Shown: positions 6,146-12,902 of the stretch, piece after piece
Layout: each line of letters starts with the position of its first letter
Position numbering within the stretch: the stretch's first letter is position 1
Assembly: GCA_963603365.1 (NCBI GenBank)
Contig: CAVCMI010000027.1
Span: 1-12,902 of the forward strand
Reading direction: 5' to 3'
Length of the DNA stretch: 12,902 bases
From: F23-D06 sp963603365
GTDB lineage: Bacteria > Bacteroidota > Bacteroidia > Bacteroidales > WCHB1-69
Notes under the pieces: model-generated
What the model saw: only the letters and a program-made list of their open reading frames with translations
Databases searched by the model: none
Told to the model about the DNA's origin: nothing
Program-made: the position numbers and the translations under genes

Positions 6146-9100
6146 ATGAATAAAAGAATACACTTTTTATGCAGCGTAATCGCTGTATGTTGTTTGTTGC
6201 TGATTGCAACAGAGGCGACGAGAGCACAATCTCCAAGTGGACTTGACACCGTCATTTTTGTCACCACAGACTCTTCCTGGACTGTGCCGGCAGGTGTCTC
6301 TTCTGTCACATTCGAATGTTGGGGAGCCGGCGGTGGAGGCGGCTCTGCGTATAATAAGCATAGTGATGGCAGTGCCGCAGGCGGCGGAGGAGGCGCGTAT
6401 GCCAAGAAAACCTTCTCGGTTTCTGAGGGATCTGTTTATGCCATTGTCATAGGCAAAGGCGGTTATCGCAACTCTCTGACATCTTTTGAGAATGGTGGAT
6501 CAACTAAGGTAGCTTACGGTTCTGACACCATTGTAAAAGCGGAAGGTGGGAAAACGGCCACCCATTACTATTCGTATGATATTAATGCCTATCTTTATGA
6601 GGCAAAAGGCGGACAGGCTTCTAATTGCATCGGAGAGGTGACATACAGCGGGGGAAATGGAGGCAGAGGCAATAGATTTTACTCGCCTTGTGCTTTAGCA
6701 GTCAGGGGTTGTTGGTCTGGCGGCGGCGGGGCGGCAGCCGGTCCTTTGGGGGATGGACAAAACGCTTATAGAGAAAATAGTTGCCTTAACACTCCATACG
6801 CCGGGCAAGCCACATTCCCTTCGGGCAGTGGCGGTGCGCCTTTGTTCTTTCCCACTAATCATCCTACTGAGAATGGGAAAGACGGCGTGAACTATGGCGG
6901 AGGCGGCAGTGGCGGTCATTCTAATAATACTACTACGGCCCTTGGCGGAAAGGGGGGACCGGGGCTTGTCCTTATCACCTATCAAAAATCTGACCCTTGC
7001 GCCAGCGTTAGTCCGGGAGAGATCAACCTCGGCAACTGGCGCTGCAGCGGCATACCCGCCTCCTCGTTCGAAATTACATTGTCCAACCAAACTTCGGCAA
7101 CCCCAGCGGGAGGCAGCTACTCGTGGCAGAAGTTAAATGAAACAATACATAGCTGGGCAACCTTGATCGGCGAAACTGGCGAACAACTGAATGTTGGATC
7201 AAAAGGAGAATACCGGCGCGGCTATACTGTGGCAGGATGTCCTACCGTTTACACTTCCGGTCTAAACATTACATCGCATCCAACAGATGTGCCGGCCGGA
7301 ACGGTGTCGGGACCCTCTCCCACAGCGCACTGTGTGGGAGAGACTCTCGCCTCTTTGAGTTTGACAGCCAGCACATCTCGCACAGAACAGATACAATGGC
7401 AGAAAGGAACCTTTGTTTCCGGCGTATGGCAATGGGATGATAAGAACACCGGGAATGCTTTTGTAGATTATAATGTAGCGGTCCAGCCCGAAAACAATCC
7501 TCAATACAGATTCTACATCACTTTGACAGGCAATGAATGTAAAATCTATTCAGAAAACACCTATACCATCACCCCAAAGAAGATTCCTGCGGTAACGCTC
7601 ACAACAGAAACTTTATGCTCCGGCAAATTAAAGGCCACGGCAACAGTGAATAACATCACCGAAGTGGGAGGTTCTGCAACATACGATTGGAGTTTTGTCA
7701 AGACTGCGGGTGACTTCACCCATATCGCCACTGACAACACTTTGACAGTTGATGAGATATGGCAATGTCCTGTTACAGCTACAATAACAGCCAAAGTGAC
7801 TGGTGCAAACGGATGTATGGCTGAATTCGGCCCTGAAACCTTTAACATGTCTTTAGAAGCGCCCTACTCTTCATACTACAATAACAATGGCAACAAAGAC
7901 AGCCTCATGGTTTATAAAAATGCAGGCGGACAATACATTTACAACGAAAATGATGTCAAAACTTTGGTATTAAATCATTTCAATGCAGAGGGCAACTACT
8001 GCGAATCTCTCAAGGCCGTCACTTTTGACGTCATCGGCTGCCTTAAAGACGGTGATGAACTTACCGAAGACTATACGGTATCCGTGAAAGTTTATAGTGA
8101 TGAGTGCTCTCCGGCATCGATTTCTACCCAAGTGATACAGGTGTTTTTACAGAGGTCGTGTGCTACGGCCACATTCGATAACGTTTCCGAAACGTTATGC
8201 TCACCCCAGGCACCTTTGAGCAAGTCATTCACCCCCACCACCCCCGCAAGCGGCGATTTGAAGTACATTTGGACGGTATTGAGCGCAGATGCGGGCATCA
8301 CGGGCGCAAATGCCAACAGCACGCCGGCAGCCTCTTTCTCTGAGACCAACCTCTCCAACAACGGTCTTGCCTCCGCCACTGTTGTCTATGAAATCACCCC
8401 TCTCGAGTATCCTATAGGAGGTGCTCCCTGCTATGGTACACCGTTCACGTACAGTGTCACCTTAAAGCCGAGCATCGCCAACGCTGGCGCACTCACCTAC
8501 GATGATGCCGACGTGGTCGTCAACCTCTACTACGGCGCTTGCGACACGCTGCTCAACATCCTCGTTCCGGAGGTCAGCACGGCAATCTCGGAATATGCCA
8601 ACAGCCTTGTCATCACCAACAATGTCAGCCCCGACAACGAAGGTGCGTTGTTGGGACGCCTCGTGCCCGGCACCAACGTCATCACCTGGAAGGTGACCGA
8701 CCCTTGCGGCAACTTCGTCACCTTCGACAAGAAATACATCATCAACTACCCTGTCTGCGGCAGCGGGCTCACCGCCACCGACGTTGACGGCAACGTTTAT
8801 GAGACCGTCCGCATAGGCTGCGAGTGCTGGACCAAGAGCAACCTCAAGTCCACCAAGTACAGCAACGGCGCAGAAGTTCCGTTCGCTATGGGTTACAACA
8901 GCCTCTACTATCCTGACATAGATGCGAACATCGCCAACTTCGGCCGCCTCTACACCTGGTACTCCGCCGTCAACGTGCCCGAGGGCGACGATGCAGCTGC
9001 GCCTGTCACCACCACCGACCCCGTGAGCGGAATCACCTACGTGCAGGGCGTTTGTCCTGAGGGCTGGGCATTGCCGTCAACGCATAATATGCGAAGCATG

Positions 9101-9397
9101 ACTGACCTTGCCGCCGGCATGGACGCGCTGAAGAGCACAGACGAGTCGAAGTGGCTGCCGGGCAAGACCGGCACGGATGCCTTGGGCTTCAGCGCCGTGG
9201 CTGCCGGCTACTACGACACCTTCACGGGCAAGTTTATGGATCTGTTGGGAGAGGTATTCTTCTGGTCGCATGACGTCCACACCGCCACCGAAGCTTCCTG
9301 CCTCACCATCGCCCACTACTGCGAACAAGCCTTGTATCAAGACAAGTCAAAAGGCATGGGCTACAGCGTAAGATGTGTGAGAAGAGCCAACCAATAA
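6146..9397 (+). CDS. Secreted multidomain protein: glycine-rich domain, Ig-like modules, C-terminal FISUMP domain
   Basis: A 1083-residue exported protein. Residues 1-27 are a signal peptide, with a likely cut after ATRA before QSPSG. Residues about 35-278 are a glycine-rich domain opening with SSWTVPAGVSSVTFECWGAG and holding several Gly runs, as in bacterial glycine-rich surface domains. About 280-870 are repeated Ig/PKD-like beta modules with paired Cys and PKD/HYR-like phrases such as PGTNVITWKVTDPCGN. About 875-1083 are a FISUMP domain (DVDGNVYETVRIGCECWTKSNL, FGRLYTWYSAV, GVCPEGWALPS, ending GYSVRCVRR). The ATG at 6146 is preferred over 6095 because it begins the signal peptide cleanly. 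No catalytic site is recognised; a role in adhesion or the cell surface is inference only. Composition is mosaic: 7921-7980 has 19 G+C of 60, whereas 8521-8580 and 9181-9240 have 36 of 60. It has its own promoter and terminator and looks monocistronic. Confidence 0.92.
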   Translation: MNKRIHFLCSVIAVCCLLLIATEATRAQSPSGLDTVIFVTTDSSWTVPAGVSSVTFECWGAGGGGGSAYNKHSDGSAAGGGGGAYAKKTFSVSEGSVYAIVIGKGGYRNSLTSFENGGSTKVAYGSDTIVKAEGGKTATHYYSYDINAYLYEAKGGQASNCIGEVTYSGGNGGRGNRFYSPCALAVRGCWSGGGGAAAGPLGDGQNAYRENSCLNTPYAGQATFPSGSGGAPLFFPTNHPTENGKDGVNYGGGGSGGHSNNTTTALGGKGGPGLVLITYQKSDPCASVSPGEINLGNWRCSGIPASSFEITLSNQTSATPAGGSYSWQKLNETIHSWATLIGETGEQLNVGSKGEYRRGYTVAGCPTVYTSGLNITSHPTDVPAGTVSGPSPTAHCVGETLASLSLTASTSRTEQIQWQKGTFVSGVWQWDDKNTGNAFVDYNVAVQPENNPQYRFYITLTGNECKIYSENTYTITPKKIPAVTLTTETLCSGKLKATATVNNITEVGGSATYDWSFVKTAGDFTHIATDNTLTVDEIWQCPVTATITAKVTGANGCMAEFGPETFNMSLEAPYSSYYNNNGNKDSLMVYKNAGGQYIYNENDVKTLVLNHFNAEGNYCESLKAVTFDVIGCLKDGDELTEDYTVSVKVYSDECSPASISTQVIQVFLQRSCATATFDNVSETLCSPQAPLSKSFTPTTPASGDLKYIWTVLSADAGITGANANSTPAASFSETNLSNNGLASATVVYEITPLEYPIGGAPCYGTPFTYSVTLKPSIANAGALTYDDADVVVNLYYGACDTLLNILVPEVSTAISEYANSLVITNNVSPDNEGALLGRLVPGTNVITWKVTDPCGNFVTFDKKYIINYPVCGSGLTATDVDGNVYETVRIGCECWTKSNLKSTKYSNGAEVPFAMGYNSLYYPDIDANIANFGRLYTWYSAVNVPEGDDAAAPVTTTDPVSGITYVQGVCPEGWALPSTHNMRSMTDLAAGMDALKSTDESKWLPGKTGTDALGFSAVAAGYYDTFTGKFMDLLGEVFFWSHDVHTATEASCLTIAHYCEQALYQDKSKGMGYSVRCVRRANQ

Positions 9398-9404
9398 AAT
9401 CAAA

Positions 9405-9426
9405 CGGGTAATCACCTTGATTCCCG
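9405..9426 (+). other. Hairpin in the 3' untranslated region
   Basis: CGGG and AATCA pair with TGATT and CCCG around the loop CCT, with one bulged T, just after the stop at 9395-9397. No T-run follows, so it is not itself a terminator. It may protect the mRNA 3' end together with the next hairpin; that role is inference. Confidence 0.35.
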
Positions 9427-9440
9427 ACATTATGACCGGT

Positions 9441-9486
9441 GAAAAGGAGGATGACGCATACGTTGCCCTCCTTTTCTCATTTTTTT
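9441..9486 (+). terminator. Rho-independent terminator after the 1083-residue protein gene
   Basis: Arms GAAAAGGAGG (9441-9450) and CCTCCTTTTC (9467-9476) pair perfectly over 10 bp. The loop can fold further through ACG/CGT, and TCATTTTTTT follows at 9477-9486. It separates the secreted protein gene from the ABC permease gene. Confidence 0.9.
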
Positions 9487-9524
9487 AACGGAAACGTAAA
9501 GGTGCAAGGAAAAGCAGAATGGAG

Positions 9525-9556
9525 TTGTCAGCGGCTGCAAATAAGGTGTATTTTTG
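9525..9556 (+). promoter_or_regulatory. Promoter of the ABC permease gene
   Basis: TTG at 9525-9527 and TATTTTTG at 9549-9556 are 21 bases apart, a good match to the Bacteroidota TTG / TAnnTTTG arrangement. The predicted transcript starts near 9563, giving a leader of only about 20 nt before the GTG at 9582. A small inverted repeat (CCGTT/AACGG, 9559-9573) lies at the predicted transcript start. Confidence 0.7.
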
Positions 9557-9581
9557 CACCGTTAAAAAAACGGACTGACAC

Positions 9582-10658
9582 GTGCTTCGCTATATCATAA
9601 AGAAAGTGCTTTATGGCATCCTGCTGATGTTCGGGGTAGTAACCCTTGTGTTTTTCCTTTTTTCGGTGCTGCCATCTGACCCTGCACGCATGATGATGGG
9701 GCAGCGCAGCGATTTGGAGACAGAGGAAGCCATCCGCAAAGAGATGGGGCTCGACCTCCCGCTCGTGGTGCAGTATCTGGCTTACCTGAACGACGTTTCA
9801 CCCGTATCGTGGCACAAAACCGCCGACAAGGACTCTTTCTTCTACCTCAACGACAACAATTATCACTACATCAAAATCATATCCACGGGCAAATCGGCAG
9901 TGGTACTGAAAGCACCCTATCTGCGACGGTCTTACCAAAGCAAGCGGCCTGTAGGCGAGATCATTGCGGAGGCATTCCCTAAGACGGTCTTGCTGGCGGT
10001 GGTATCCATCGTGTTCGCGCTCATTGTCGGCATTATCGTCGGCATATTCTGCGCTTTGTACAAAGACACGTGGTTCGACCATCTGGCATTGGTGCTCTCC
10101 ACGCTCGGCATGTCGATACCGTCGTTTTTTGCCGCCATCCTGTTTGCTTGGGTGTTCGCATTTTTGCTGTCAGACTTCACAGGGCTCAGCATGTTCGGCA
10201 GCCTCTACACCATAGATGACTATGGCAGCGGCCAGTACCTTGACCTCAAGAACCTGATTTTGCCGGCGGTCACTTTAGGCATCCGCCCGTTGGCAGTAGT
10301 GGTAGAACTGACCAAGAACTCGCTTCTCGACGTGCTGTCGCAAGACTATATCCGCACCGCCAAGGCCAAAGGACTTTCAAGACAAGCCATCATTGTGCGC
10401 CATGCGTTGAAGAACGCCCTGAACCCTGTAGTGACCGCCGTTTCGGGGTGGCTGGCCGGACTGTTAGCCGGCGCTGTGTTTGTGGAGTACATCTTCGACT
10501 GGAAAGGAATGGGCATTGTCATCGTTGAAGCGCTTGACAAGTATGATTTTCCTGTAGTGATGGGGTCTTTGCTCTACGTCTCCATCGTTCTCGTCATCAT
10601 CAACATTATATGTGACATCATTTACGGCTGGCTGGATCCGCGTGTCAGCCTCAACTGA
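9582..10658 (+). CDS. ABC transporter permease, DppB/OppB type
   Basis: A 358-residue inner-membrane permease of the binding-protein-dependent (peptide/nickel-type) family. Hydrophobic segments lie near residues 9-31, 133-160, 166-196, 225-241, 281-303 and 325-347. The N-terminus, with LPSDPARMMMG (30-40) and EEAIRKEMGLDLPLVVQYL, is typical of DppB-like proteins. The cytoplasmic EAA-type loop that contacts the ATPase is DYIRTAKAKGLSRQAIIVRH (255-274). The stretch about 70-130 between the first two membrane segments is a sizeable outer loop. The start is GTG at 9582, supported by the basic MLRYIIKK opening and a promoter just upstream. The partner permease, ATPases and binding protein are not in the window, since the next gene is an unrelated secreted protein; the substrate cannot be told. 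Family confidence is high, substrate unknown. Confidence 0.93.
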   Translation: MLRYIIKKVLYGILLMFGVVTLVFFLFSVLPSDPARMMMGQRSDLETEEAIRKEMGLDLPLVVQYLAYLNDVSPVSWHKTADKDSFFYLNDNNYHYIKIISTGKSAVVLKAPYLRRSYQSKRPVGEIIAEAFPKTVLLAVVSIVFALIVGIIVGIFCALYKDTWFDHLALVLSTLGMSIPSFFAAILFAWVFAFLLSDFTGLSMFGSLYTIDDYGSGQYLDLKNLILPAVTLGIRPLAVVVELTKNSLLDVLSQDYIRTAKAKGLSRQAIIVRHALKNALNPVVTAVSGWLAGLLAGAVFVEYIFDWKGMGIVIVEALDKYDFPVVMGSLLYVSIVLVIINIICDIIYGWLDPRVSLN

Positions 10659-10748
10659 AAGCCGTCATCCTGTACAAGGACGTTCTCTGCGAGTGAAACA
10701 TTTTTTTCATTTTGTAAAAAAAATGAGCACTAATAGAAAAAAGATAAT

Positions 10749-10756
10749 TATCTTTG
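10749..10756 (+). promoter_or_regulatory. -7 box for the large secreted protein gene, in the 10659-10909 intergenic region
   Basis: TATCTTTG matches TAnnTTTG and is the same octamer as upstream of the 6146 gene, again in an A/T-rich setting and followed by GC. No clear TTG is seen at -33 (a TTTG at 10711-10714 is too far). The leader would be about 150 nt. The rest of 10659-10909 shows no gene; an A/T-only inverted repeat lies at 10699-10725. Confidence 0.5.
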
Positions 10757-10909
10757 CGAGTTATTCGGTCTAAATAACAGATGTCTCTGCTATCTGCACT
10801 GCACAATCTCACATTCTACACAATCTCCTATTTATTTCGAGAAACAACAGACAACAACAAACTGCTGTCTCTATGCTTTGCAATTATTGTTCAATATAAT
10901 AGAAGACAC

Positions 10910-12902
10910 ATGGGATTATTTCTACGCTATACCGCACTGCTGTTCGCCTTTTTCTGCTGCAATACCGTCTTGGCGCAGACCATTGTCAGCACAGACAACA
11001 ATGCTGAATATACAGGGTGTCATTTTTTGTGGTACGACTCTGGCGGCGCTGACGGGAACATCGCCGGCAACTATGAAGGCTACGGCATCACTTTCGTATC
11101 GCCCGATTCGCACATCAGACTGGAATTCCGTTCTTTCGACATTGGAGGGAAGATAACCGTCTATGATGGGGCAGGGCCTTGGGTTGACCCTGCAAACAGC
11201 CGCCTTATCGGACGGTTTCACTCCTCTACGCTGGACTCCACAACAGGTAACCTGCCGCCTGTCATCTTCTCGACCGGAAGCACCCTCTATATCGAATACA
11301 ACGGCGCAAGCAGCGAGACGGAGCATTCCGGTTGGGAGGCCGAAGTGACCTGCGTGCCGGAACTGCTTTCCGTGCCGGAAGGCTCTGCGTGCCCGCGAAT
11401 CCTGATTGGAGACTCGACGGGTACGGCGCAGCGCGTCATCAGTCACCGCTGCGGACTGCCCACACGGCTTAGCACAGACATTATCGCCTTCGGACGACAC
11501 ACCAACGACTATACCGTCACACAGATACCCTATGCCCCGCCGTTCCCGTTCAACGAAGGTACACCCGTGACCGCAGACGACGATGACAAGTGGATACCGA
11601 GAGACAACCCCGGCGTTGACCTGCCTTTCACCTTCTCCTTTTTCGGACAGAACTACAGCAGAGTCTATCCTGGAACTAACGGGCTTATCTCATTCTCAAG
11701 ACCATACGGACCGGATGTCCCCAACGGAGGACGTTGGTACTGCGCTTGGAACACTACCGTTTGTCCTACCCAATCGAGGGCATCATTGCCATACTTACAA
11801 CAGGAATGGATGAGGAACATTTCAGAATGGGGAGTTGTTGCCATACAATACTATCCTTATCTCTATCCCAATTCCATATACGGGGTAATGCAAGATGTGG
11901 ACTGCCGCTGCTTCATCAACAACGGATCCGTCCGTTACGGGATCCTGGGCGAATATCCTTGCCGAACTTTCGTGTTCAATTACGACAATGTCGGGCTTTA
12001 CAAAAGACCGACAACCACTGCATGGGGAGAGACTGTTGGCAATTGTTTCGAAGACAGCAGCAAATACTGTACCTACCAGATGGTATTGTATGAAGGTACC
12101 AACGTCATCGATGTATATATCCGGCACCGTAGTTATAATAGTGATCACAACAACGGGAATGGCGTAGTCGGCATTCAGAACAGCACTTCCTCGCAGATGA
12201 TCATTGCGCCCGGCCGGGACTTGAACGTCTTATGGACGGCGGACAACGAAGCCTGGCGTTTCACGCCTGTAACCCCACCGGACGAAAATGCCATCATCGC
12301 ATGGTATGAAAACAGCACTGACAATCCGATTATCAGCACCGAACGCGAGATTGAAGTCAACCCGGAAACAACCACCAACTATATTGTATCATACAGTTTC
12401 ACAAACTCCTATGGTAATCTTTTCTATTTGTATGATACCGTGACCGTTCTCGTAGACGTTCCGGAGGTGCAGATTGAACCTCTCGGGAGCATCTGTGGCG
12501 GAGATGAAATAACGCTTGTTCTTGACGTTGGGGAGGATGGGGGAATCGAGCCCGTTTCGTTTTTGTGGAGCACTGGGGCAACCAGCCGAGATCTGTCCTT
12601 AACTGCCACCGAGAGTGGAACATACAGCGTAACGGTCACATTCAGCAATAGATGCACTGACAATGCCACCACACAAATCACCGTGCTGCAGCCCTCCGAG
12701 AACGAGTTTGCGCATACTGCGTGCGGCGGTTTTGAGTGGAACGGACAGAACTTCACCCAAAGCGGCGAATACACCCAGACCCTCACCGCCGCAAACGGAT
12801 GCGACAGCACGGTGACGCTCCACCTCACCGTCAACAACGCCGTGACACATGAGTTCCACGAAACGGTCTGCGAAGAGTACGAGTGGAACGGACAGAACTA
12901 CA
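10910..12902 (+). CDS. Large secreted surface protein with CUB-like, nidogen-like and tandem-repeat regions (3' end outside window)
   Basis: The frame opens at ATG 10910 and stays open for 664 codons to the right edge. Residues 1-22 are a signal peptide (FAFFCCNTVLA, cut before QT). About 33-148 are a CUB-like domain: Gly-rich start, ITVYDGAG, PVIFSTGSTLYIEY and a closing GWEAEVTC. About 225-455 are a beta-rich region resembling nidogen-like domains of Bacteroidota surface proteins (LPFTFSFFGQNYSRVYPGTN, NSIYGVMQDVD, RYGILGEYPCR, GNGVVGIQN, WRFTPV). About 517-595 are an Ig/PKD-like module (FLWSTGATSR, ESGTYSVTV). From residue 599 a 49-residue repeat begins (CxxFEWNGQNFTQSGEYTQT, NGCDSTVTLHLTV). 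Such proteins often end in a sorting domain for type IX secretion, but that end is not visible. AGAAG before the ATG may serve as ribosome binding site. Adhesion or matrix binding is inference; no enzyme motif was seen. Confidence 0.9.
   Translation, partial: MGLFLRYTALLFAFFCCNTVLAQTIVSTDNNAEYTGCHFLWYDSGGADGNIAGNYEGYGITFVSPDSHIRLEFRSFDIGGKITVYDGAGPWVDPANSRLIGRFHSSTLDSTTGNLPPVIFSTGSTLYIEYNGASSETEHSGWEAEVTCVPELLSVPEGSACPRILIGDSTGTAQRVISHRCGLPTRLSTDIIAFGRHTNDYTVTQIPYAPPFPFNEGTPVTADDDDKWIPRDNPGVDLPFTFSFFGQNYSRVYPGTNGLISFSRPYGPDVPNGGRWYCAWNTTVCPTQSRASLPYLQQEWMRNISEWGVVAIQYYPYLYPNSIYGVMQDVDCRCFINNGSVRYGILGEYPCRTFVFNYDNVGLYKRPTTTAWGETVGNCFEDSSKYCTYQMVLYEGTNVIDVYIRHRSYNSDHNNGNGVVGIQNSTSSQMIIAPGRDLNVLWTADNEAWRFTPVTPPDENAIIAWYENSTDNPIISTEREIEVNPETTTNYIVSYSFTNSYGNLFYLYDTVTVLVDVPEVQIEPLGSICGGDEITLVLDVGEDGGIEPVSFLWSTGATSRDLSLTATESGTYSVTVTFSNRCTDNATTQITVLQPSENEFAHTACGGFEWNGQNFTQSGEYTQTLTAANGCDSTVTLHLTVNNAVTHEFHETVCEEYEWNGQNY
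12704..12902 (+). repeat. Tandem 147-bp coding repeat (49 residues), one full unit plus start of a second
   Basis: Unit 1 is 12704-12850 and unit 2 starts at 12851 and leaves the window. The copies line up as EFAHTACGGFEWNGQNF and EFHETVCEEYEWNGQNY. GAGTGGAACGGACAGAACT is identical in both (12734-12752 and 12881-12899), exactly 147 bases apart. More copies probably follow to the right. Confidence 0.85.

Noticed and set aside
6314..6400. Glycine-rich runs as possible simple-sequence phase-variation tract
   Set aside because: The Gly codons are mixed (ggt, gga, ggc) with no long perfect nucleotide repeat, so slippage is not favoured.
10699..10725. Inverted repeat CATTTTTTT / AAAAAAATG as a terminator for the permease gene
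   Set aside because: The stem is almost only A-T and lies in an A/T-rich promoter region; no GC-rich stem with T-run was found, so it is not annotated as a terminator.
11576..11590. DDDDK sequence resembling an enteropeptidase site
   Set aside because: A short acidic run in a linker between domains is likely chance; bacteria do not use this protease.
11734..12093. Possible frameshift in the large secreted protein, suggested by a 119-codon frame with a plausible stretch (IEGIIAI)
   Set aside because: The main frame stays open on both sides without a stop and shows nidogen-like motifs before and after, so a frameshift is not needed; a compensated pair of shifts cannot be fully excluded.

Overview
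The window looks like a chromosomal segment of a member of the Bacteroidales (phylum Bacteroidota). This rests on several independent signs: promoter boxes of the TAnnTTTG type, two secreted proteins ending in the Fibrobacter succinogenes major paralogous (FISUMP) domain, a lipid A 4'-kinase gene beside a trimeric-type purine nucleoside phosphorylase gene, and an EFR1-type flavodoxin/ferredoxin protein. The genus cannot be named from the sequence alone. No tRNA, rRNA, CRISPR array, transposase or phage gene was seen.

Layout. (1) 1-981, plus strand: the end of a GC-rich gene for a surface protein with an FN3-like and a FISUMP domain, cut by the left edge. It closes with a 14-bp terminator stem. 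(2) 4943-1121, minus strand: a compact four-gene operon in the order M23-type peptidase, PhoH-family ATPase, lpxK, purine nucleoside phosphorylase. Its junctions are a 3-nt gap, a 4-nt GTGA overlap and a 28-nt overlap. A TACTTTTG promoter box lies just upstream, and its end converges on the terminator region of gene 1. (3) 5849-5085, minus strand: an EFR1-type protein with a flavodoxin-like part and two 4Fe-4S clusters. (4) 6146-9397, plus strand: a 1083-residue secreted protein with a glycine-rich domain, Ig-like modules and a C-terminal FISUMP domain, preceded by a promoter and a leader of about 160 nt, and followed by a strong terminator. (5) 9582-10658, plus strand: a DppB-type ABC transporter permease with its own promoter and a GTG start. 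(6) 10910 to the right edge, plus strand: the first 664 codons of a large secreted protein with a CUB-like domain, a nidogen-like region, an Ig/PKD-like module and the start of 49-residue tandem repeats.

How the parts fit. The minus-strand operon is housekeeping: cell-wall or envelope upkeep (M23 protein, LpxK), RNA-linked PhoH ATPase and purine salvage. The plus-strand genes flanking it are exported, modular and probably surface-exposed, with uneven base composition that suggests domain exchange.

No wholly new system can be demonstrated. The points most worth checking are the Asn/Tyr/Ser-rich C-terminus of the left FISUMP protein, which resembles a diversity-generating retroelement variable region although no reverse transcriptase is present here; a His-to-Arg change at a catalytic position of the M23 protein; an Asn-to-Asp change at the base-specificity residue of the nucleoside phosphorylase; and a sharp GC shift inside the 1083-residue gene.
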